Positions 7,750 through 16,477 of a stretch of DNA of 64,000 bases are shown here, piece after piece. The stretch comes from an uncultured Parabacteroides sp. (GTDB lineage Bacteria > Bacteroidota > Bacteroidia > Bacteroidales > Tannerellaceae), in the NCBI GenBank assembly GCA_910577325.1, contig CAJTMR010000010.1, positions 1 through 64,000 on the forward strand. Direction: 5' to 3'. Position 1 is the stretch's first letter. Each line of letters starts with the position of its first letter. Made by a program: the position numbers and the translations under genes. The notes under the pieces were generated by a model, which saw only the letters and a list, made by a program, of their open reading frames with translations, ran no database searches and had not been told where the DNA came from.

Positions 7750-8589
7750 CTATAGCATCAAGGCTTTGTTCCTTCCCGCCATAATAGCATTCACCAAAGG
7801 TTCATATTTATTTTCTTTTATTACCAACTCGAATGCACGGATTGCCGCAGCATATCCGATATTGACGATCTCATCCATATTCTCCAGATCGAAAGTCTTA
7901 TACATCCCGAACTCCTCCGTCTCTATCAAAACATCGCACATTTCGCGGTCTTCCAACGTGTTTGCCCGAAACATATAGTGATAAGAACGTTCTGCAATAT
8001 GAAAAATCGTCTGCTTGTATTTTTGTGGGACAAGGGGACTGACATTCACACCTATAATACGCTCACATTCTTCACGAATAATGGAAACCGGAAAATTATG
8101 AAATAGACCTCCGTCGACATAATGCACTCCGTTTATCACGACCGGGCTAAAAATAATCGGAATGCTACAGGAAGCGGTCACTGCCTCCACGATGGGACCG
8201 CTACGGAACTCATGGCTCTCCCCGTTGTCAAGGTCGGTCGCCACGACAACTAAAGGGATTTTCAACTCTTCAAATGTTTTAGCCCTCAAATGACGCCGAA
8301 GGAAATAGCGGAACCGCTTGCTGTCGAACAATCCTGATTTCGGGATTTGCAACTGGGCAAACTCGGAAAACTCACGTCCGGTAAAAAGATCTTTTATTTC
8401 GTCGGGCGTATAACCATCGGCAAACAACGCCCCCATCAGCGAACCGACACTTGTACCGACAATGATATCCGGTTTTAAACCGCATTCTTCCAGCAATTTA
8501 AAAACTCCGATATGGGCAAAGCCTTTCGCTCCACCTCCACTCAGAGCCAGCCCCAACTTATAGGCCTTATGGTTCGTATCTTCCGTCAT
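7750..8589 (-). CDS. patatin-like phospholipase/esterase
   Basis: This is a 279-residue patatin-domain lipid acyl hydrolase of the RssA/NTE type. It has the oxyanion loop GGGAKG (residues 18-23), the nucleophile Ser47 in GTSVG and the catalytic Asp in VDGG (about 159), so the Ser-Asp dyad is complete. There is no signal peptide or membrane segment, which suggests a cytoplasmic or peripheral enzyme. It heads a possible two-gene unit with the alpha-amylase. A near-consensus -7 box (CATATTTG) occurs about 30 bp upstream of the ATG. The substrate is unknown; bacterial members of this family usually act on membrane phospholipids or lysophospholipids. Confidence 0.88.
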   Translation of the reverse strand: MTEDTNHKAYKLGLALSGGGAKGFAHIGVFKLLEECGLKPDIIVGTSVGSLMGALFADGYTPDEIKDLFTGREFSEFAQLQIPKSGLFDSKRFRYFLRRHLRAKTFEELKIPLVVVATDLDNGESHEFRSGPIVEAVTASCSIPIIFSPVVINGVHYVDGGLFHNFPVSIIREECERIIGVNVSPLVPQKYKQTIFHIAERSYHYMFRANTLEDREMCDVLIETEEFGMYKTFDLENMDEIVNIGYAAAIRAFELVIKENKYEPLVNAIMAGRNKALML

Positions 8590-8706
8590 TTGCGTTTTTA
8601 TTCTTATTCTGTGACAAATATGCTGTTTTTTTTAGAATGAAACATTATCATTTACGAAAAAGTTTCTCTATTCCTTCATTTTAACAGGTTCCGGCCCAAT
8701 CAGAAA

Positions 8707-8758
8707 GGGTGTCAAAAGCATCTTGCCCCCACCAGGAAACAAAACTACTTTGACACCC
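8707..8758 (-). terminator. hairpin after the first SusD gene
   Basis: GGGTGTCAAA at 8707-8716 pairs with TTTGACACCC at 8749-8758 across a loop of about 32 bases. It lies 25 bp past the SusD stop on the minus strand and would form a 10-bp stem. The long loop and the absence of a T-run make termination plausible but not certain. Confidence 0.45.
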
Positions 8759-8783
8759 TCAAAACTACAGGACAGCTATTCGG

Positions 8784-10685
8784 CTATTCCCATCCAGGAT
8801 TCTGGACCAAAGTCGGACAACGTTTCAGCTCTTCCTGTAAAATCGGCCAAAAATAAGAACGGGGACTGTTAAAAATACGTCCATCTTCCACGACAAAACG
8901 TACCATTTTATAGTGTTTACCACCTATTTCTATCTTTCCATTCGCATCCTCTACCGGTTTCATCCCATGAGAAAAACGCTGTGTTTTCGGGTACGGATAA
9001 CTGTTCGCATCCTTATATGCAGCCTCCAATGCCAACTGTTCACTATCATCCGGCTCCAAATACAAACGACTATGCCAATAACGATCGTTCTCATAGAACA
9101 ACTCCACACGGCGTTCACGCTGAATATATTCATTCATCAACTTTTTGTCCGTCTTCACAGTTGGTGGCATCGGGGCCATAAACGAACGTGCCCGCACTTC
9201 ATTGATTAATTTATAAATCTCATCATTCGGTCCCGACGTTTCATTGACTGCTTCGCAATAAATATAGACAAATGCCGGAAGCCTCCAAACAGCAGGACCA
9301 TTGATAATATGTCCTCCCATATTACGATTCCATCCGTCTTTAAAATATTTGCGCAAATAATAACCGGTATGGGACGCTTGATCCAGATAACTACCGCTAA
9401 CAGCATCATTCCCCACAGCCGTATTCAACTGGGTCCCGCCATACCAAGAACCGTGATAACGAATGTCACGATAAAAACGCGGATCCCTTTTCACACTTTC
9501 ATATGGATTCTCATCATCATATCCGTCCGCTTTGGCACGTGAACCATAAATCGGATATCCGTAACCATCCGGACCGACATACTCGTACTCGTCCACCTGT
9601 TCTTGCAAAGGACGCTGGCGCGCATGGCCTCCTTGAGACGGAGGCAAAATGTCTCCAGACCATCCGGTGTCTTTGTCTCTGGTCACAAACCATACCCATT
9701 CTTCTTGAATCGACTCCATGTCATAAAACATCTGCCACAATCGCTGCTGTACCTTCTGATTATTCATGCCGGTCTTTCCGTCAATATCCCGAAAATCATC
9801 CTGATCGTATTTCGAATAAAGCCGATATCGCAAACTTCCGTCATCCTTCCGGCATTCCAGAACGGCTTTGGCTGCCTGTTTTGCGGCCTCCCAACGTTTG
9901 GCGTCATATCCATATTCATTTTGGAACACACGTTTGTCATTAGGCAAGTTCCCTCCATTCCACATAGGAGTAGCGGCCATCCAACGGACAATCGCTTTCA
10001 AGCCCAAACAAGCTCCCTTGTCCACACGCCCGAAATACTGACCACCGTTCCAAGAATCTACATGTTCGTAAGCCACATCGGCATCGGCACAAATCTTTTC
10101 CACCATCGAATGGAACGATTCTTTTTGGAAAGCCATATCATCGTCCGGATTGACCACATGATCCATGAATACAGCCTCGCCATAAGCACGTAAGATCAAA
10201 TAATGCAAATAACCTCTCATAAAATAGACCTCGCCGATACGTCTCTTCAAGTCACCGGTACGACCATCCTGCGGATTATCCGGGGTATTGTATTTTTCGA
10301 CTCCTTCCAATATGATGTTCGCTTTGCGAATCTTCGAATACAAACCGTTCCAATACTGCCCGGCATCACTATTGTTCGGCATTCCCTGCAAAGGTCCGTA
10401 GTTCCCGACATGAAACTGGTGCGGGATCGACTGTTCATGGCTACTCGCACTACACTCATCAGAAATAGATGCCAAACCGAAATGGTTGAAATAAATCAAC
10501 GGCTTGTTAGCGGCCTTGGCATTTGCATAAAAATCCGTCACCAGTTCATCCACCTTCTCATATCGGGTGAAAACTTGCTGTTCCGTTATTTTATCATCAG
10601 GAGCCCTATCCAAATAATCATCACACGCATTAAAAAGGGAAAGGCAACCAGCCAACCCTGCGACTATAAATAATCTGCTTTTCAT
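8784..10685 (-). CDS. SusD/RagB-type surface glycan-binding lipoprotein
   Basis: This 633-residue SusD-family lipoprotein would cap the partner SusC channel on the cell surface and capture a glycan or other nutrient. A signal peptide ends in the lipobox LFNAC (Cys21), followed by the acidic DDYLD that favours surface export in Bacteroidetes. TPR-type helices follow (around 100-270), including the family motif EVYFMRGYLHYLILRAYGEA. The C-terminal third has the typical IYCEAVNE...INEVRAR and RRVELFYENDRYWHSRLY segments. It starts 14 bp after the SusC stop, as expected for a SusC/D pair. No glycoside hydrolase is linked in this operon, so the ligand is unknown. Confidence 0.93.
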   Translation of the reverse strand: MKSRLFIVAGLAGCLSLFNACDDYLDRAPDDKITEQQVFTRYEKVDELVTDFYANAKAANKPLIYFNHFGLASISDECSASSHEQSIPHQFHVGNYGPLQGMPNNSDAGQYWNGLYSKIRKANIILEGVEKYNTPDNPQDGRTGDLKRRIGEVYFMRGYLHYLILRAYGEAVFMDHVVNPDDDMAFQKESFHSMVEKICADADVAYEHVDSWNGGQYFGRVDKGACLGLKAIVRWMAATPMWNGGNLPNDKRVFQNEYGYDAKRWEAAKQAAKAVLECRKDDGSLRYRLYSKYDQDDFRDIDGKTGMNNQKVQQRLWQMFYDMESIQEEWVWFVTRDKDTGWSGDILPPSQGGHARQRPLQEQVDEYEYVGPDGYGYPIYGSRAKADGYDDENPYESVKRDPRFYRDIRYHGSWYGGTQLNTAVGNDAVSGSYLDQASHTGYYLRKYFKDGWNRNMGGHIINGPAVWRLPAFVYIYCEAVNETSGPNDEIYKLINEVRARSFMAPMPPTVKTDKKLMNEYIQRERRVELFYENDRYWHSRLYLEPDDSEQLALEAAYKDANSYPYPKTQRFSHGMKPVEDANGKIEIGGKHYKMVRFVVEDGRIFNSPRSYFWPILQEELKRCPTLVQNPGWE

Positions 10686-10699
10686 TTTCTTCGATTTGA

Positions 10700-13600
10700 T
10701 TAATAAGTAATATCTACTCCAAAATTAAAAATTCGCTGAATCGGATACCAAGCCCCGTTCCCTTCCTTGGTTTCAGGATCGACATCCACATCTTTCAATC
10801 CGTCAATCGTCAACAAATTCATACCTTGCATATAGAAACGGACATTTTGCAGTCCGGCAAAACGGATCAGATTTTTCGGCAATGTATATCCGACTTCTAA
10901 ATTTTTCAAACGCAAATAAGAAGCATTGTACAGATATAGACTGCTGCTTCCGTTTTTGTTGTTTTCATAAGCGCCGATCGTCAAACGCGGATAGGTCGCC
11001 ACATCTTTGGTCTCTTCGGTCCAACGATTCAGGTGCATCGGTTTCACTTTACCAATCTGGTCCTGGTAATAGTTCGGGAAGTCCCACGTTGCAGCCCCAT
11101 TCAGCAACAAACTTGTACTGGCTGCACCTTGGAACAACAGCGTCATATCAAAACCTTTATATTGGAATCCGATCGGCATACCGAACTGTATTTCCGGCGT
11201 ACGTGGATTTCCCATTGCGCATCGGTCGTTATCATCAATCCTTCCGTCATTGTTCAAATCCTTATACACGACATCCCCCGGATACAACGACCCCCAAGGC
11301 TGGAAACCGTCTCCATGATTCATCGCATTCAATTTATCCGCCTCAGCCTGGTCATGTACGAAATGGTCAACCACATATACGAAATTCTCATCAATACGTT
11401 TTCCCGTATTCTGGCGCCAATCATACGCATATTCCACTTCGCTCATAAACTTAATCTTATTACGGGCAAACGTGAAATTAGGTTTCACATAATAGAAAAA
11501 GTCTTTTCCAATACGTCCGTTCCAACCGATCTCAAAATCGATACCTTGGTTATCCACAATACCTGCATTGACAAAAGGCGCATCCTTACCGACGATATTC
11601 GGGAATCCAAGTTTGTCGCTTCCGCTAAGATGCGTAATGATGTCATACCGATGTTCACGAAAATAATCCGCACTGAAAGTCAACCGCTCATGAAAGAAAG
11701 AAGCATCCACACCGACATCTAATTTTTTGGCTTTTTCCCAAGTCAGATTCGGATTGGCAAAATTGCCTTCACTCGTACCACCAAATCCACTACCAAACTC
11801 ATTCACTCCGAAACTATAACCGCTTCCGGAACCGAAAAACTGCAAATAGGCGAAACGATCACCGTCATTATTAGAAATCTTGTCACTGCCGACCATACCA
11901 AAAGAAGCCCTCAGCTTCAGGTTATCCAGCCATTTGACGTCCTGCATAAAACTTTCGCGGGAGACCACCCAACCGATAGAACCGGCCGGGAACGTACCAT
12001 ATCGTTTGCCCGGAGCGAAATTCTCGGAACCGTTATACCCGATATTAAATTCAGCCAAATATTTATTATCATAAGCATACGTCGCACGGCCGGTAACCCC
12101 TTGGTAACGGTAAGCCACCCGGTTGTCGTACGTCCTGTTCGAACGGTTAAACAACACCATCGCCGTCACATCATGCTTGCCGAACGTACGCATATAATCC
12201 AATTTTAACTGGTAATATGTCTTGCTCTCCGCCGCATTATGCCAATATTCATTACTCAACGTTTCATCCTTATCATACCACGGATTACCCAGCACATATT
12301 TGCCTTCATAACTCGTATGGTTCATGAAATAAGATCCGTAACTGCCTTCTGCCGGCTGGAACGTGGCATATTTGGAATAATTCGCATATCCGTCACTTCT
12401 GTCTCCTACCACACGCCGGATCCAGTTTCCCTCTGACGCATCATACGAAAAGACACCTTCTACCCGCAATCCTTTTGTTATAAAATCCAATTTATGACCA
12501 ATAGCGAACGAACCGTTCAAATATGTATTCTTCTCTGTCAGGAATCCGGTACGCGATAATTCACCGAGAATATTATAACGATGCTGATAGTCTCCATACA
12601 AAACCCCGTAAGGATTATTCACGAAATAATCGTCATTACCCATTTCACTATTTCGTTCCAACGTAATCGGCAAATAAGGAGGCTGCGTGTTACAGATCTG
12701 CACGACCCTGTCGGCTGTCGTCCCCGGAGCTTGCCGGTTGGTGATACGTGCACCCAAATCCAGCTTGACATAAAAATCCTTCGTTATGTCGACATCCACA
12801 TTTGCACGGAAATTATAACGGGTGAAATTCGCCTGCGTATTATATTGGGTAAGATCCGTATGCTTGTAGTTACCACTCTGTTCATAATAATTAGCCATCA
12901 CATAATAACGAGCCCGTTCCGATCCTCCTCGCACAGACAAGCTGTAATCCTGCTGTAACCCTGTTTTGAAAGCATAATCGAAATAGTCCCAGTCGTAGCC
13001 CAGTCCGTCCGAATTATCCCCCTTTGCCCGACGGAAATTGTCGATCGACTCCTGTGAAAACAAAGTCAACTGAGAAGGATCGACACCCGGATTGCTGTTG
13101 ATCATAGCCTCGTTATACAAGGTTGCATAATCGGCAGAACCCAGATAAGTCGGAAACTTCACCGGACGGTTGGTTCCGACCGATGCCTTGAAGTTGACAC
13201 TTGGTTTTTCAGAAGCTTTTCCTCGCTTGGTAGTGACGATGATCACACCGTTCGCTCCACGCACGCCATAAGGAGCCGTCGCCGAAGCATCTTTCAAGAT
13301 CGTAAAAGTCTCAATTTCTTCCGGAGCCAGATAGCTCATGTCGCGTTCCACTCCATCAACAATCACAATCGGCGTCTGATCTCCATACGTAGCCATCCCG
13401 CGAATACGGATATCGGCACGGTCAACCCCCGGTTCTCCACCACTGAACTGGTTTACCATCAAGCCTGGCATACGCCCGGCCAAGGCATTGTTCAGATTGG
13501 CCGTCGGGCTTTGCTTCAAATCTTTGGTCGTAATCGTAGACACAGAGCCGGTGATCGTCGCCTTTTTCTGTGTCACATACCCAACCACGACTACCTCTTC

Positions 13601-14212
13601 CAACGCCTTCGTGTCTTCGACCAATGTCACGTTCAAAGAATGCGATCCATCCAACTGAATCTCTTTCGGCTGATATCCGACATACGAAAAGACCAGACTG
13701 GCTTTCGAATAAGGGGCAACAATCTCGTAATTGCCGTCAATATCGGTAATCACTCCGGTCATCGTTCCTTTGACCATGACATTCACACCAGGTAAAGGTC
13801 CCATTGCATCCGTCACCTGCCCTCTCACCTTAAACCCATCTTGGTTCACTTCTTTCAAGCCCACCAAAGGTTCCGCCGCGGGAAAAATGATCACTTGCCC
13901 GTTTTCTACTTTAAAAGAACAGCCCAAATTCGCAAGCAAAAGATCCAAAACCTCCTCAAGCGTCTTATTCTCCACTGAACAAGAGACACGCCTGCCATCA
14001 TCAAGCACATTGTCGGAATAGACGATGCTGACTCCCGCCGTTTTTTGCACTTGCTCAAAAGCTGTTTTCAGCGTGACATTTTCTAAAGAGAGATTAACTT
14101 GCGATTTCAAGACACTCGCATACATACTCATTGAAACGCAACCGCACAAACCAACCGCGAGAAGACGTTTCCAGTATCCTCTTTCGGGAGGATTCACATA
14201 CTTTTTCTTCAT
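10700..14212 (-). CDS. SusC/RagA TonB-dependent transporter with N-terminal STN domain
   Basis: This is a 1170-residue outer-membrane importer. In order it has a signal region (about 15-32), a secretin/TonB STN domain (about 37-112) that talks to an anti-sigma factor, a carboxypeptidase-D-like domain (about 127-197), a TonB-box-like stretch EEVVVVGY (about 205-212), a plug domain (about 215-335) with the SusC signature IVIVDGV and a beta-barrel ending in aromatic FGVDITY. The STN domain implies that ligand binding is reported through the FecR-like protein encoded 36 bp upstream to the ECF sigma factor beyond it. It forms a pair with the SusD gene downstream. Confidence 0.95.
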   Translation of the reverse strand: MKKKYVNPPERGYWKRLLAVGLCGCVSMSMYASVLKSQVNLSLENVTLKTAFEQVQKTAGVSIVYSDNVLDDGRRVSCSVENKTLEEVLDLLLANLGCSFKVENGQVIIFPAAEPLVGLKEVNQDGFKVRGQVTDAMGPLPGVNVMVKGTMTGVITDIDGNYEIVAPYSKASLVFSYVGYQPKEIQLDGSHSLNVTLVEDTKALEEVVVVGYVTQKKATITGSVSTITTKDLKQSPTANLNNALAGRMPGLMVNQFSGGEPGVDRADIRIRGMATYGDQTPIVIVDGVERDMSYLAPEEIETFTILKDASATAPYGVRGANGVIIVTTKRGKASEKPSVNFKASVGTNRPVKFPTYLGSADYATLYNEAMINSNPGVDPSQLTLFSQESIDNFRRAKGDNSDGLGYDWDYFDYAFKTGLQQDYSLSVRGGSERARYYVMANYYEQSGNYKHTDLTQYNTQANFTRYNFRANVDVDITKDFYVKLDLGARITNRQAPGTTADRVVQICNTQPPYLPITLERNSEMGNDDYFVNNPYGVLYGDYQHRYNILGELSRTGFLTEKNTYLNGSFAIGHKLDFITKGLRVEGVFSYDASEGNWIRRVVGDRSDGYANYSKYATFQPAEGSYGSYFMNHTSYEGKYVLGNPWYDKDETLSNEYWHNAAESKTYYQLKLDYMRTFGKHDVTAMVLFNRSNRTYDNRVAYRYQGVTGRATYAYDNKYLAEFNIGYNGSENFAPGKRYGTFPAGSIGWVVSRESFMQDVKWLDNLKLRASFGMVGSDKISNNDGDRFAYLQFFGSGSGYSFGVNEFGSGFGGTSEGNFANPNLTWEKAKKLDVGVDASFFHERLTFSADYFREHRYDIITHLSGSDKLGFPNIVGKDAPFVNAGIVDNQGIDFEIGWNGRIGKDFFYYVKPNFTFARNKIKFMSEVEYAYDWRQNTGKRIDENFVYVVDHFVHDQAEADKLNAMNHGDGFQPWGSLYPGDVVYKDLNNDGRIDDNDRCAMGNPRTPEIQFGMPIGFQYKGFDMTLLFQGAASTSLLLNGAATWDFPNYYQDQIGKVKPMHLNRWTEETKDVATYPRLTIGAYENNKNGSSSLYLYNASYLRLKNLEVGYTLPKNLIRFAGLQNVRFYMQGMNLLTIDGLKDVDVDPETKEGNGAWYPIQRIFNFGVDITY

Positions 14213-14248
14213 AATAAAACTCTACAATGATTAACAATTCTATTAAAT

Positions 14249-15367
14249 TCAGTCATTAAACTCTATCACAAACAATTTTTTATCCGTTCCTCCAGGAATC
14301 AATATCCGCATCAACATCCCGACCGTTTCTTCCCCCGTATTCTGCAAATCCAACATGCCGGACACCCGCCAATCTGCATATTCCGAATTTAGCAAAGTAA
14401 TCTTGATGTTATACACTTTTTCCAACTTGTAAAGGACATAGGACAAACGTTCTTTATCGAATTTCAATTTCCCATCAATCCAAGAGATATAATTCCGTAC
14501 ATCGACCTCTTTCAGCCGTTCCGACTTAGAAACGTTAGAAAATTTATAACACTGATTGGGAATAAGTTCCATCGAACCGGATTCGGAATCAACCGAAATT
14601 TTGCCGGACACTAACACCGTTTCAAACTTTTGCAATCCGCGATCAGACAAAACATTAAACCGAGTACCGGTCACCTTGACCGTCTTATAAGCCGTCTTGA
14701 CCCAAAAAGGTTGTTGTTTTTCCGCCTTGCTTACTTCAAAATAAGCTTCTCCTTCCAGATACACTTCCCGATGAGATTCGTCAAAGGCAGAAGGATAGAC
14801 AAGCGATGCACCGGAATTCAGATGAACCAGCGTCCCATCAGACAAGGATAACAAAGAACGTTTTCCATATGGAACGCGAATGGTATTCAACGGATGTTTT
14901 CCTCCTTTATGAGACTCGATCTCCAACGTATCATTATTAACCTGCACAGTCTGTTTACCGACATTATAGGTAATCACTGCCATCGAGTCTTGTATGGATA
15001 TCGGCTCCTTTTTTCCTATCGCCAACAAAATTTCATTCGAATCAGCCTGTTTCAACAAATAGGATTCATAGTCATACGAAATCTCTTTTTTTTCATCGCC
15101 CATGAGACAGATTAGCAAAACCGCGGCGACACTCGCCACTGCCGATCCTATATAATACAATAACGTCTTGTGCTTTTTTTTCACTACCTTCCGCTCTTCT
15201 GCGAAAAAAACGGTCTCCGATTCAGCTGCCAGCCAAACGACATATAACTGCCTGAAACGTTCTTTATTTTCTTCAGAAGACTCAATCCAACGCAAGACAG
15301 TCTGCGCATCCTGCTTAGAACAATTTCGTTGAATATATCGTATTAATAATTTATCATCCATTTTCAC
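14249..15367 (-). CDS. FecR-family anti-sigma factor
   Basis: This 372-residue single-pass inner-membrane regulator has a cytoplasmic anti-sigma domain (about 5-65), a transmembrane helix at about 69-90 (YYIGSAVASVAAVLLICLMG), then a periplasmic FecR domain (about 165-265, with GKRSLLSLSDGTLVHLNSG and GEAYFEVSK) and a C-terminal DUF4974-type domain (SYVLYKLEKVYNIKI). It sits between its sigma factor and the STN-bearing SusC. In this family the periplasmic part contacts the STN domain and releases the sigma factor when substrate is bound. It is complete. Confidence 0.93.
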   Translation of the reverse strand: MKMDDKLLIRYIQRNCSKQDAQTVLRWIESSEENKERFRQLYVVWLAAESETVFFAEERKVVKKKHKTLLYYIGSAVASVAAVLLICLMGDEKKEISYDYESYLLKQADSNEILLAIGKKEPISIQDSMAVITYNVGKQTVQVNNDTLEIESHKGGKHPLNTIRVPYGKRSLLSLSDGTLVHLNSGASLVYPSAFDESHREVYLEGEAYFEVSKAEKQQPFWVKTAYKTVKVTGTRFNVLSDRGLQKFETVLVSGKISVDSESGSMELIPNQCYKFSNVSKSERLKEVDVRNYISWIDGKLKFDKERLSYVLYKLEKVYNIKITLLNSEYADWRVSGMLDLQNTGEETVGMLMRILIPGGTDKKLFVIEFND

Positions 15368-15511
15368 CTATTTTCATATCCCTGATATATAGGCTAACTG
15401 GATTTTTACATTTATCCCTAAATTAGAACTGAACTTTTTTACAACAACATCTACTTTTTAACATTAACACACACTTCTCTTTCATCATCTTTTTTCATAG
15501 CTTAAGGCGCT

Positions 15512-16096
15512 TTAGTTAAAGTGGAACGACAACAACAGCAATAACCAATAATCTACAGGCAGATCTTTCCTTATCAGTTTGATGGCTTTCGAGATATGGT
15601 ATTCGATAGCTTTTTCAGACAGGTTCATCCTTTCGGCAATCTCTTTGTTCGACAAGTTTTGCTCACGACTCATCCAAAAAATTTCCCGAGTCTGGGAAGA
15701 CATCTTGCCAAGCGTTTCTCCGATCATTTTCCGAAGGTCGTCTTCATATAGCTTGTCCAATGCTTCGCTATCCAACAAATAAGAGTTACTTCGACGATAG
15801 ATATTGTCCAAATCAAGTTCATCGATAGGAATCGTCTTGATACGCAACTTTTCCAAATGATCCCAACAAAGATTACGAGCACATCGGAACATATATTTCT
15901 TTAAATCGGAATCTTCTGGCAACGTATGCCGCTGTTTCCAAACTACCAGAAAGACATCTTGAACAATCTCTTCCGTAACAGCCGAATCCAACACACATGT
16001 AAAAACAAACTTACGCAAATACGATTCATGAGAAGATACAAACTGCCTCCAAATACGTGCATTGTCAGAATTCAAATCAGCGACATTTATTTTCAT
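15512..16096 (-). CDS. ECF RNA polymerase sigma factor (FecI-like)
   Basis: This is a 194-residue ECF sigma factor. Region 2 lies at about 25-90 (VTEEIVQDVFLVVWKQR, YMFRCARNLCWDHL) and region 4 at about 125-178 (MSSQTREIFWMSR, LSNKEIAERMNLSEKAIEYH). The C-terminus ends in hydrophobic LLLLLSFHFN, common in Bacteroidetes homologues. It is expected to drive the FecR-SusC-SusD genes downstream once released by FecR. Its own transcription must cross or start in the 196-bp inverted-repeat segment at 16173-16368, which carries an exact -7 box pointing at this gene. That makes this sigma factor a good candidate for phase-variable expression. Confidence 0.93.
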   Translation of the reverse strand: MKINVADLNSDNARIWRQFVSSHESYLRKFVFTCVLDSAVTEEIVQDVFLVVWKQRHTLPEDSDLKKYMFRCARNLCWDHLEKLRIKTIPIDELDLDNIYRRSNSYLLDSEALDKLYEDDLRKMIGETLGKMSSQTREIFWMSREQNLSNKEIAERMNLSEKAIEYHISKAIKLIRKDLPVDYWLLLLLSFHFN

Positions 16097-16172
16097 TTCA
16101 GGTCATATAAAATTTATCAACTCAATACCATATTATATATCACAGAAAACACACCGTTTGAACAATTTCCTG

Positions 16173-16200
16173 AGTTCTTGACAGACTACGGTACACTTTT
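16173..16200. repeat. inverted repeat, left arm of candidate invertible segment A (28 bp)
   Basis: The 28 bases are the exact reverse complement of 16341-16368. The arm begins AGTTCTTGACAGACTACGGT. Its first 21 bases fit the pattern AGTTCT-N6-ACT-N2-GGTA shared with segment B at 20309-20622. Confidence 0.9.
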
Positions 16201-16203
16201 GAA

Positions 16204-16211
16204 CAAAAATA
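16204..16211 (-). promoter_or_regulatory. -7 box inside segment A, facing the ECF sigma gene
   Basis: On the minus strand TATTTTTG matches TAnnTTTG exactly, just inside the left arm. Transcription would start within the arm and give a leader of about 100 nt before the sigma ATG. No good -33 element stands at 19-bp spacing, so strength is uncertain. Inverting the segment would turn this box towards glnN. Confidence 0.45.
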
Positions 16212-16340
16212 ATGAAATAAAACATAATATACGGTTTTATTCACGAAAATTCAAGGTGAGCGCATCAATTTTTTTTAAGATTTTGATGTCCACACGAGGT
16301 TTTCACCATCACATAAAGAGGTAATAATTAAAGAAACATT

Positions 16341-16368
16341 AAAAGTGTACCGTAGTCTGTCAAGAACT
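16341..16368. repeat. inverted repeat, right arm of candidate invertible segment A (28 bp)
   Basis: This is the perfect partner of 16173-16200, leaving 140 bp between the arms. Identity stops abruptly on both sides, which fits recombination sites better than a terminator: a 140-nt loop would not make a useful hairpin. Confidence 0.9.
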
Positions 16369-16441
16369 ACACACAAAATACTTTTTTTACCCAAAACACA
16401 TTTTTAACTATCCAATGAAATCATTCATGGAGAATTGCATA

Positions 16442-16449
16442 TATCTTTG
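16442..16449 (+). promoter_or_regulatory. -7 box of glnN
   Basis: TATCTTTG matches the -7 consensus exactly and lies 29 bp upstream of the ATG at 16478. It overlaps the upstream extension of the reading frame, which supports the shorter protein start. Confidence 0.6.
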
Positions 16450-16477
16450 CAGCCAAAATAACACAAAAACAATCAGT

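Noticed and set aside
16173..16368. Inverted repeat A as a bidirectional terminator
   Set aside because: The neighbouring genes are divergent, so no transcript ends here, and the 140-base loop is too long.
16415..16477. Upstream extension of the glutamine synthetase frame
   Set aside because: Contains an exact -7 promoter box and does not resemble the family N-terminus.
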